From: Candidatus Staskawiczbacteria bacterium RIFOXYD1_FULL_32_13
Lineage (GTDB): Bacteria; Patescibacteriota; Minisyncoccia; Minisyncoccales; Staskawiczbacteraceae
Direction: 5' to 3'
Assembly: GCA_001820485.1 (NCBI GenBank)
Contig: MHPU01000021.1
Span: forward strand, 1-9,378
DNA length: 9,378 bases
Positions within the stretch are counted from its first letter, which is position 1, and every line of letters begins with the position of its first letter. Below, piece after piece: positions 4,677 to 9,378 of this stretch. A program made the translations under genes and the position numbers. Under the pieces are notes generated by a model that did no database searches, was not told where the DNA came from, and was given only the letters and a program-made list of their open reading frames with translations.

Positions 4677-4694
4677 TAAGTGTCAGATAAGTGT
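4677..4694. repeat. TAAGTGT direct repeat, 11-base period
   Basis: TAAGTGT occurs at 4677-4683 and 4688-4694, exactly one helical turn apart, 14 bases beyond the HAD stop codon. It could be a site for a protein binding one DNA face, or part of a dispersed repeat. A single local instance gives little power to decide. Confidence 0.3.
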
Positions 4695-4707
4695 TCATTT
4701 CATTCCC

Positions 4708-5289
4708 TTAAATTTTTTCTTTTAAGAAATCTACACCCTCATAAAAGTAGGCTTGGATAGCAAGACTTTTTGCTATATCAATATTCTTTATGCTATCACA
4801 GAAAAACATAATTTCTTCTGGTTTTAAATTCAATTCTTTAAAAACATAATCCCAATAGCCTTTTTCACTTTTATCAAAACCAATATCACAGGTGCAAAAT
4901 ATCCCGTCAAATTTTTCTTTAAGCCCCATAATATTTAACAAATATTCTTTTCTATACTTTTCTTGACGAGTGGCAATAAAACATTTTATTCCTTTTGAGC
5001 GCAAATTAGCAACAATTTTTAAAACTTCATGGTCTAGAGTGCCTTCATGTTCAAACCAAAATTTTAGTAAATCATCCACGCTGCCATCAAAACCCCATTT
5101 AGGTAAATATGGGGCAATTTTCTCTTTTAAATCAGCTCTGCCAAAGGAATACTCCCTAAAATCTTTTACAAAAAACTCTGATATAATTTCCATAGAAATA
5201 TCAAGCTTCTCTGAAAGCCTTTCGCTAAATCTTTTGCCTGTACTTGTAATCACTACGCCGTCAAGATCAAATAATATTGCTTTTACCAT
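4708..5289 (-). CDS. HAD-superfamily hydrolase
   Basis: The 193-residue protein has the HAD Rossmann-fold motifs in order. Motif I is Phe-Asp-Leu-Asp-Gly-Val-Val, with nucleophile D8 and acid/base D10. Motif II Thr is T107 in Ile-Ala-Thr-Arg. A motif III lysine is at K140 or K143, and motif IV is Phe-Phe-Cys-Asp-Ser-x4-Asp (D165, D171). The usual first Asp of a motif IV DD pair is Cys164 here, a substitution to note. Residues 15-90 form a helical C1-type cap, as in phosphoglycolate phosphatase/beta-phosphoglucomutase-like members. Cytosolic, small-molecule phosphatase or mutase; the substrate is not predictable. It follows the DUF333 gene by 28 bases, probably in one transcript. No Shine-Dalgarno is visible. 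Confidence 0.85.
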   Translation of the reverse strand: MVKAILFDLDGVVITSTGKRFSERLSEKLDISMEIISEFFVKDFREYSFGRADLKEKIAPYLPKWGFDGSVDDLLKFWFEHEGTLDHEVLKIVANLRSKGIKCFIATRQEKYRKEYLLNIMGLKEKFDGIFCTCDIGFDKSEKGYWDYVFKELNLKPEEIMFFCDSIKNIDIAKSLAIQAYFYEGVDFLKEKI

Positions 5290-5317
5290 AAATTTTTTAT
5301 TTTAAATTTACTTTACC

Positions 5318-5797
5318 TTATGGAGCTTCGGTGTTGCCAGCGTTTGGGTTAGGATCATTGGGATCTGGGCATTCACCATCTAAGTTAGCCTGAGTATTGC
5401 AATAAGTACCATCAACACGTTTGCACATAGGAGTGCTTGTGCCAACACCTTCAACTTGTCCACCAGTAATAGCACAATAAATTTGTGCATCATTTTCATA
5501 ACCTGTAATTTTTAAACCTCCAACAGGACACCGACCTCGCAAAAGTGCCCATTCTTCACATTGCATGTTATCTTCAAACAAACAAACGCCGTATTGACCT
5601 TTTTTATTTTCCCGCATTAAAAGCGTGCCACCTTTTTGAATACAATTTTCCGAAGCGGGATTAGCCAAATTGTTTTGATTATTGTTAGTGGTTATTGGCT
5701 TCAAATTTTGCAAACTAAAATACCACACTACAAAACCAGTCACAACTAAAACAATTGCTATTACCAATGCTATTTTACCCCAAAAATTTATTTTCAT
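5318..5797 (-). CDS. Membrane-anchored protein with two DUF333 modules
   Basis: The 159-residue protein starts with a positively charged N-terminus and a hydrophobic helix (about 8-28) that reads as a membrane anchor, then an Asn-rich linker. Residues 46-90 match DUF333: Asn-Pro-Ala-Ser-x-x-Cys, Gly-Gly-Thr-Leu, Gly-Gln-Tyr-Gly-Val-Cys-Leu-Phe and Cys-Glu-Glu-Trp, with C52, C72, C80 and C90. A second, more divergent copy spans 107-143 with C108, C125, C133 and C143 at similar spacing, plus Thr-Gly-Gly. The eight cysteines probably form disulfides outside the cell. The tail is Asn/Pro/Asp-rich. DUF333 proteins are sometimes labelled putative hemolysin, without support here. Tight spacing (32 and 28 bases) to rhodanese and HAD suggests one operon. 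Confidence 0.8.
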   Translation of the reverse strand: MKINFWGKIALVIAIVLVVTGFVVWYFSLQNLKPITTNNNQNNLANPASENCIQKGGTLLMRENKKGQYGVCLFEDNMQCEEWALLRGRCPVGGLKITGYENDAQIYCAITGGQVEGVGTSTPMCKRVDGTYCNTQANLDGECPDPNDPNPNAGNTEAP

Positions 5798-5803
5798 ATT
5801 TTT

Positions 5804-5822
5804 ACCTGCCTGTGCGTCAGGT
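5804..5822. repeat. Small palindromic element between the DUF333 and rhodanese genes
   Basis: ACCTG (5804-5808) and CAGGT (5818-5822) bracket CCTGTGCGT, filling most of a 32-base intergenic gap. Its CCTGCCTG core (5805-5812) relates it to the elements at 3901-3919 and 8505-8520. It may form a weak hairpin in the transcript. Confidence 0.4.
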
Positions 5823-5829
5823 TATTTAA

Positions 5830-6126
5830 TTATTTTATAAGACAAGCGCCAGCGTGAACATTACCCAAACTATCCCAAGCTCCCCCATTGTAAACTTCTT
5901 TAAAGTTATTTGATTTTGATTCTAAAATATATTTTACATAAGCACTTCTTGCTCCAGAAGCACAAACAACAACAGTCGGCACCTCTTTTGCAAGCCAGGT
6001 TAAAGCATTGCCAATTTCATCTACTGGGATATTTAAAGAACCTTGAATATGACCTTGGTCAAATTCTTCTTTGGTTCTTACATCAATTATTATTGCACCT
6101 TTTTTAATTATCTCTTGTAAATCCAT
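5830..6126 (-). CDS. Single-domain rhodanese (sulfurtransferase)
   Basis: A 98-residue protein made of one rhodanese domain. An early Ile-Asp-Val-Arg strand (D15, R17) is followed by Glu-Glu-Phe-x-x-Gly-His-Ile-x-Gly-Ser-x-Asn-Ile-Pro (20-34), the conserved entry motif. The active-site loop Cys55-Ala-Ser-Gly-Ala-Arg60 follows Val-Val-Val and carries the catalytic cysteine for persulfide transfer; the invariant Arg at the loop end is present. A Tyr-Asn-Gly-Gly-x-x-x-Trp segment (79-85) matches the usual C-terminal signature. It is cytosolic, with length typical of GlpE/PspE-like single-domain members. The sulfur donor and acceptor are unknown. It sits between a secreted coiled-coil gene and the DUF333 gene, with gaps of 55 and 32 bases. 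No Shine-Dalgarno. Confidence 0.9.
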   Translation of the reverse strand: MDLQEIIKKGAIIIDVRTKEEFDQGHIQGSLNIPVDEIGNALTWLAKEVPTVVVCASGARSAYVKYILESKSNNFKEVYNGGAWDSLGNVHAGACLIK

Positions 6127-6140
6127 ATTTTATTTTTCAA

Positions 6141-6155
6141 TTTGCCCTTAGCAAA
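6141..6155. repeat. Short inverted repeat upstream of the rhodanese gene
   Basis: TTTGC (6141-6145) and GCAAA (6151-6155) flank CCTTA, in the 55-base gap before the rhodanese ATG. A five-base stem is weak; the GC-richer stretch 6141-6170 stands out from the AT spacer around it. Confidence 0.25.
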
Positions 6156-6181
6156 CTTTCGCTGGGTTTCTCAATTAATTT

Positions 6182-6865
6182 TTATTTATTAAATAATTTT
6201 ACCAGCCAGCCAAATAAACTAAATTTGCTTTCTTGGGATTTTATAAAATCTTCGATATTTTGCTGTTCTTGCTCTAATGCCTGCATCTGATTTTGGAATT
6301 CTTCTTTGTCATTTTCATCTTGTATATTTTCAGCCAAATCTTCCAACTGATTTAACCTATTTCTAGTCTGTACCATTTCACTTCTTAATGTACCCAAATT
6401 TTTATAATCTGTCCCCAAAAAAAATGTCCTTACTTTGCTTCTGGTTTGCACTTTCTCCATTGCTTGCAAGGTTGTTTCCTCTGACTGATTTTGCTCTTGA
6501 GCAATAATTTTTACTTGTTGACCTATGCCTGACTGCCTATTGGCAACCTCTTGAAGTTTCTGAACAAAATTTGCTACCGCGCTTCTACGATTTTGGCCAT
6601 TGAGCCCGTTTTCTTGGCCATTCTGCTCTGATTTTTGTTCTTGTTCTCTTTCTCTCTCTTGTTCTTGCTCCTGCTCTTTAGCACCTAAAAAATTTTGACT
6701 GTCATTTTGATTTTGATTTTGATTTTGCTGTTGATCTTCAGCTTGAATTTGTACTTGCACACCACCAGCAGAATCGTTTCCCTGCTGTTTTGCTAAACAC
6801 AAATTATTCATATTTACACTAAAAACAATAACTAAAAATCCCACCACAAAAAATTTATTTATCAT
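6182..6865 (-). CDS. Secreted Gln/Glu/Asn-rich coiled-coil protein
   Basis: The 227-residue protein has an N-terminal signal peptide (hydrophobic 5-16, plausible cleavage near Ala25). It is followed by a low-complexity segment (44-92) of Gln, Asn, Glu and Arg with Gln-Asn and Glu-Gln dipeptide runs. The conserved-looking core is 93-155, with Phe-Val-Gln-Lys-Leu, Gly-Ile-Gly-Gln-Gln-Val and Phe-Leu-Gly-Thr-Asp-Tyr-Lys-Asn-Leu. A heptad-like helix follows (156-212) and then an amphipathic, partly hydrophobic end (215-227). I recall similar architectures in Parcubacteria proteins of unknown function. It is probably extracytoplasmic and structural or surface-associated; that is inference. A 12-codon frame with an internal Shine-Dalgarno-like sequence ends four bases before this start (6870-6908). 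Confidence 0.75.
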   Translation of the reverse strand: MINKFFVVGFLVIVFSVNMNNLCLAKQQGNDSAGGVQVQIQAEDQQQNQNQNQNDSQNFLGAKEQEQEQEREREQEQKSEQNGQENGLNGQNRRSAVANFVQKLQEVANRQSGIGQQVKIIAQEQNQSEETTLQAMEKVQTRSKVRTFFLGTDYKNLGTLRSEMVQTRNRLNQLEDLAENIQDENDKEEFQNQMQALEQEQQNIEDFIKSQESKFSLFGWLVKLFNK

Positions 6866-6869
6866 ATTT

Positions 6870-6908
6870 TTATTTTTTAATTTTATTACTTAATTTTACT
6901 CCTTTCAT
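6870..6908 (-). CDS. Possible 12-codon leader peptide before the coiled-coil gene
   Basis: ATG 6908-6906 opens a 12-residue, lysine-rich frame (Met-Lys-Gly-Val-Lys-Leu-Ser-Asn-Lys) ending at TAA 6872-6870, four bases before the next ATG. The sequence AAAGGAGT (6905-6898) lies inside it, too far (about 32 bases) upstream to serve the main ATG directly. Translational coupling or reinitiation is possible. With such A-rich sequence, chance is a serious alternative. Confidence 0.2.
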   Translation of the reverse strand: MKGVKLSNKIKK

Positions 6909-6933
6909 ATATAAAAATCAAATAAATGATTAT

Positions 6934-7971
6934 TCAATTTTTAATGCTATAATCTTTTAAATCTTTTTTTGCTTTTTTTATAAATTTACCAAAATCTCGT
7001 TCCTTTTCTTTTTTTTCAATTTCAGACATTTTATAAAATTCTGCTTCTTTTTTTAAATTTAAATAATTTTCAAATTGCTTCTTATCAATTTCTCCTACCT
7101 TTACTGCTTTTAAAACATTGCAACCAATTTCTTGAGTATGAGTGCAATCATTAAATTTACACTGCAAAGATAACTCAGTTATTTTATCAAACAAACTTTC
7201 TAAAGTAGCATCTGCATCTGTTAAGCCAACTTCTCTTATGCCTGGATTATCAATTACAATTGCACCACTTTCTAAAAAATACATTTGTCTTGTAGTTGTA
7301 ATATGTTTGCCTCTATCTGAATATGAGCTAATTTGCTCTGTTTTTATTAATCCGCCAGCTGGCGGATTGCCAAGCAATTTGTTTATTATAGAAGATTTAC
7401 CCACGCCAGATGAACCTAAAAAACAATAAGTTTTACCAACTTGCAGATAATTTTTTAATCCAGACAAATCTTTATCTGTAATTGTGCTTGTTAAAATAAC
7501 ATCAACATTAGGAAATCTATTTTTTATTTGACTTAAGACTTCATCAAGCTCTTGTTTTGAAACCAAGTCAATTTTATTTAATATAATTGCAGGTTTTATA
7601 CTACCATCACTAAGTATTGAAAAATATCTTTCAAACCTATTTAAATTATAATCCCTGCCAAGTGACTGCACAATAAAAGCAATATCAATATTTACAGCTA
7701 TAATTTGAGTATCACTTTTCTCTCCAGATTTATTTTTATCGCCGTACTTTCTTTTAATTATGCTTTGTCTTGGTAAAATACTTTTTATTACTGCATTATT
7801 TTCTGGCAATTCATCAATTATAACAAAATCCCCAATAGCTGGATAATCTTCTCTGCTTTTGGCAGTAAACATTTGTTTGCCAGTTACTTTTGCCAAAAAT
7901 TCGCCATTTTCATTTATGACTTTATAAGCTCCCTTATGTTCAGAAATTACTCGCGCTTTTATGTTGTCCAT
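6934..7971 (-). CDS. rsgA: Ribosome small-subunit-dependent GTPase RsgA
   Basis: RsgA is a circularly permuted GTPase that helps late 30S subunit maturation. The 345-residue form has an N-terminal OB-fold (about 3-70), then the permuted G motifs: Asn-Lys-Ile-Asp (G4, 132-135), the P-loop Gly-Ser-Ser-Gly-Val-Gly-Lys-Ser (G1, 186-193), the conserved Asp-Arg-Gly-Lys-His-Ile-Thr-Thr loop (219-226) and Asp-Asn-Pro-Gly (G3, 241-244). A C-terminal zinc site C271/C276/H278/C284 follows. I chose ATG 7971, not the in-frame ATG at 8136: the extra 55 residues are not family-like and would run across the fur promoter and start. A 20-base palindrome encodes residues 202-208 (Asn-Pro-Pro-Ala-Gly-Gly-Leu) just after the P-loop helix. 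The gene is divergent from fur. Confidence 0.95.
   Translation of the reverse strand: MDNIKARVISEHKGAYKVINENGEFLAKVTGKQMFTAKSREDYPAIGDFVIIDELPENNAVIKSILPRQSIIKRKYGDKNKSGEKSDTQIIAVNIDIAFIVQSLGRDYNLNRFERYFSILSDGSIKPAIILNKIDLVSKQELDEVLSQIKNRFPNVDVILTSTITDKDLSGLKNYLQVGKTYCFLGSSGVGKSSIINKLLGNPPAGGLIKTEQISSYSDRGKHITTTRQMYFLESGAIVIDNPGIREVGLTDADATLESLFDKITELSLQCKFNDCTHTQEIGCNVLKAVKVGEIDKKQFENYLNLKKEAEFYKMSEIEKKEKERDFGKFIKKAKKDLKDYSIKN
7349..7368. repeat. Perfect 20-base palindrome inside rsgA
   Basis: AATCCGCCAGCTGGCGGATT is self-complementary over its full length and much richer in G+C than the gene around it. It keeps the reading frame and encodes Asn-Pro-Pro-Ala-Gly-Gly-Leu (residues 202-208), between the helix after the P-loop and the Lys-Thr-Glu-Gln-Ile-Ser strand. 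In other RsgA proteins this point is, from memory, a short variable turn. Confidence 0.8.
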
Positions 7972-8025
7972 ATACTTAAATTTACTATTTTTCAAACAAA
8001 GACGCAAGATAATATGCTTACTTCC

Positions 8026-8054
8026 TTGACTTGAGGTTGCTAATATAATATACT
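8026..8054 (+). promoter_or_regulatory. Sigma70-type promoter of the fur-ZIP unit
   Basis: TTGACT (8026-8031, 5 of 6), a 17-base spacer and TATACT (8049-8054, 5 of 6). The expected start is near 8061, giving a leader of only about 25 bases to the ATG at 8086. The downstream palindrome 8062-8076 would cover the start site. Confidence 0.8.
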
Positions 8055-8061
8055 TATTTAA

Positions 8062-8076
8062 TGCAACAATGTTGCA
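8062..8076 (+). promoter_or_regulatory. Fur-family operator, perfect 7-1-7 palindrome
   Basis: TGCAACA-A-TGTTGCA is a perfect inverted repeat with one central base, the geometry typical of Fur-family boxes. It lies directly over the predicted transcription start and 9 bases before the ATG of the Fur-family gene, so autoregulation by blocking polymerase is the natural reading. It also sits in the divergent spacer facing rsgA. The site is distinct in sequence from the classical AT-rich Fur box. Confidence 0.75.
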
Positions 8077-8085
8077 ATAATAAAT

Positions 8086-8526
8086 ATGATTATAACCAAC
8101 AAAAAAACTCACGACACAACCCACAAAACAATTCAATTATTTGGCGGGAGATTAACTAAAATCAGAAAAGCTGTTATTAGTTCCCTAGGCGAGGGCTGTT
8201 GTTTGTTAACAAAGGAAGAATTAATAAAAAAATTAAAAAATAAAAAAATTAATCCCGATCGCTCTACCATATATCGCGAACTACAATTTTTAACAAAAAA
8301 TCATATTATTTTAAAAAATACTATTTCAGGTAAAGATTATTATGAAATACCCAAAGACCATCATCATCACTTAATTTGTCTAAAATGTAGTTTGATTATT
8401 AAAGTAGATATTACAAATCATTTAAAAAAACAAGAAAAACAAATTGCCAAACAAAATCAATTTAATATAATTAATCACTCTCTTGAATTTTATGGTTATT
8501 GCCATGCCTGTGGGCAGGCAAGATAA
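8086..8526 (+). CDS. Fur-family metal-responsive repressor (zinc uptake regulator-like)
   Basis: The 146-residue protein has the Fur layout. The winged HTH (about 18-85) carries the recognition helix Asp-Arg-Ser-Thr-Ile-Tyr-Arg-Glu-Leu (58-66), and the dimerisation/metal domain starts at His92-95 followed by C98-x2-C101. A late H131 precedes the second structural pair C139-x2-C142, giving a likely Cys4 zinc site. The adjacent ZIP transporter suggests it senses zinc (Zur-like), but Fur, Mur and PerR cannot be excluded from sequence alone. It is preceded by its own promoter and a 7-1-7 operator and lies 24 bases ahead of the transporter gene. No Shine-Dalgarno is seen. The last codons are encoded by a small palindrome (8505-8520). 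Confidence 0.9.
   Translation: MIITNKKTHDTTHKTIQLFGGRLTKIRKAVISSLGEGCCLLTKEELIKKLKNKKINPDRSTIYRELQFLTKNHIILKNTISGKDYYEIPKDHHHHLICLKCSLIIKVDITNHLKKQEKQIAKQNQFNIINHSLEFYGYCHACGQAR
8505..8520. repeat. Palindrome covering the last codons of the Fur-family gene
   Basis: TGCCTG and CAGGCA pair over six bases around TGGG. It encodes the final Cys-Gly-Gln-Ala region, including the second cysteine of the C-terminal C-x2-C pair (C142). The same TGCCTG/CAGGCA core is found in the intergenic elements at 3901-3919 and 5804-5822. Confidence 0.5.
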
Positions 8527-8550
8527 AAAATATCAAGCTTAAAAAATAAA

Positions 8551-9291
8551 ATGATTTTACTACAAATTTTATTAGCAACATTCTCAATAACTTTGTGCGT
8601 TTGGATAGTTGCATTTTTCTTAATTTTAAAAAAAGATGTTCTTCCAAAAATAACCTTGTTTTTAGTTTCTTTATCAGCTGGTGCATTAATTGGCGGAGCT
8701 TTTTTACACTTATTACCAGAGGCATCGGAGTCAATGGATATAAACATAGTCTTTTTTATAACTATGCTGGCTTTTGTTCTATTCTTTTTTATTGAAAAAG
8801 TATTGCATTGGCACCATTGCCACAAAGGCGAATGCAACATACATACATATGGATATATGAGCTTAATAGGAGATTCTATACATAATTTTATCGACGGACT
8901 AATTATAGCCGGCGCATTTTTACTTGATATAAAAATAGGCATTGCCACAACACTGGCCATTGCTTTACATGAAATTCCTCAAGAAATAGGAGATTTTGGA
9001 GTTTTGATTCATGCTGGTTTCGAAAAAATTAAAGCACTTACTCTAAATTATATAGTAGCTTTAATGGTTGTGATTGGAGGAATTTTAGGATATTTTGTTT
9101 CTTTTTATTCAGAAAATATTACTACTTACCTTATTCCTTTTGCCGCTGGAGGATTTATTTATATTGCAGCCTCAGACCTAATGCCAGAAGCTAGAAAAGA
9201 AAAAAATTTAAAAAAATCAATAGTTTCTTTTCTGTTTTTCATCACTGGCATACTACTTATGTACCTGATGAAATTTATTGTAATTGCTTAA
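8551..9291 (+). CDS. ZIP-family divalent metal (zinc) transporter
   Basis: The 246-residue integral membrane protein has about seven to eight hydrophobic helices and both ZIP signatures. Helix 4 has His111-Asn112-Phe-Ile-Asp115-Gly, and helix 5 has His140-Glu141-Ile-Pro-Gln-Glu145-x-Gly-Asp148, which together line the metal site. His53-Leu-Leu-Pro-Glu in helix 2 is also typical. The loop at 86-98 is rich in His and Cys (His-Trp-His-His-Cys-His-Lys-Gly-Glu-Cys) and probably gathers or senses metal in the cytoplasm. ZIP proteins move zinc or other divalent cations into the cytoplasm. It is co-transcribed with the Fur-family repressor (24-base gap) and closed by a terminator at 9301. The length is normal for bacterial ZIP proteins. 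No Shine-Dalgarno is visible before the ATG. Confidence 0.93.
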   Translation: MILLQILLATFSITLCVWIVAFFLILKKDVLPKITLFLVSLSAGALIGGAFLHLLPEASESMDINIVFFITMLAFVLFFFIEKVLHWHHCHKGECNIHTYGYMSLIGDSIHNFIDGLIIAGAFLLDIKIGIATTLAIALHEIPQEIGDFGVLIHAGFEKIKALTLNYIVALMVVIGGILGYFVSFYSENITTYLIPFAAGGFIYIAASDLMPEARKEKNLKKSIVSFLFFITGILLMYLMKFIVIA

Positions 9292-9300
9292 TAAAATAAA

Positions 9301-9322
9301 AAGTCACCTAAAGTGATTTTTT
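9301..9322 (+). terminator. Terminator after the fur-ZIP unit, probably bidirectional
   Basis: AAGTCAC (9301-9307) pairs with GTGATTT (9313-9319, one G-U pair) around CTAAA, with the T-run extending to 9322. The minus strand also has a T-rich run after the hairpin, so it may stop a convergent transcript from beyond the right edge. The remaining 56 bases to the window end show no clear gene. Confidence 0.75.
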
Positions 9323-9378
9323 GCGTTAATTTGCCTAATGCTAACACATTACTTTTTCATTATTTCTTATATCACAAT

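Noticed and set aside
7972..8136. In-frame 55-residue N-terminal extension of RsgA
   Set aside because: It is not family-like, is rich in Tyr/Ile/Cys, and covers the promoter, operator and start of the divergent Fur-family gene; ATG 7971 begins a normal RsgA N-terminus.
8496..8960. 154-aa minus-strand frame opposite the ZIP gene
   Set aside because: It is antisense to clear Fur-family and ZIP coding sequence; its residues are a shadow of the membrane helices.

Overview
The window is AT-rich, with compact genes, very short gaps and few Shine-Dalgarno sequences on the minus strand. Several hypothetical families look like those I associate with Patescibacteria/CPR (Parcubacteria-like): an SCEGH-motif protein, a Gln-rich secreted coiled-coil protein and tandem DUF333. 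This placement is inference; no rRNA, tRNA or ribosomal protein gene is present to confirm it. The two genes seen to end in TGA (rsgA and the triple-HTH gene) end sensibly there, so the standard bacterial code fits.

Layout. The right end (about 8026-9322, plus strand) is a metal-homeostasis unit: a strong sigma70-type promoter, a perfect 7-1-7 palindrome at the expected transcription start, a Fur-family repressor, a ZIP-family metal transporter and a terminator. Divergent from it, a long minus-strand run reads leftward: rsgA (ribosome-assembly GTPase), a secreted Gln-rich coiled-coil protein, a single-domain rhodanese, a membrane-anchored tandem DUF333 protein, a HAD hydrolase and an SCEGH-motif protein. 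Further left, still on the minus strand, come a signal-peptide/single-TM protein, a 43-residue membrane miniprotein with a CYTH-domain enzyme, and a 73-residue protein. A plus-strand gene tail enters at the left edge.

The unusual part is 340-3990. Two plus-strand genes interrupt the minus-strand landscape: a triple-HTH plus zinc-finger protein (1367-2206) and a small, apparently frameshifted zinc-ribbon protein (3526-3758). Both are visibly more G+C-rich than their neighbours. Each has a good Shine-Dalgarno sequence and its own rho-independent terminator, and each lies beside one of two copies of a duplicated minus-strand module (miniprotein start plus promoter). One module copy is intact (1081-1277) and one is decayed (3315-3431).

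Three copies of an intergenic element with an 8-bp-stem/4-nt-loop hairpin (423-442, 3282-3301, 3932-3951) surround these genes. The inner base pairs differ in every copy but remain paired, which is sequence-level evidence of covariation. One copy carries a nested 18-nt palindromic insertion, for which another copy serves as the empty site. Other short GC-rich palindromes are scattered through the window, including one inside the rsgA coding sequence and one overlapping the end of the Fur-family gene.

I see no CRISPR array, complete transposon, integrase or recognised defence operon. The best candidates for something undescribed are the covarying hairpin element and the plus-strand cargo genes associated with the duplicated module.
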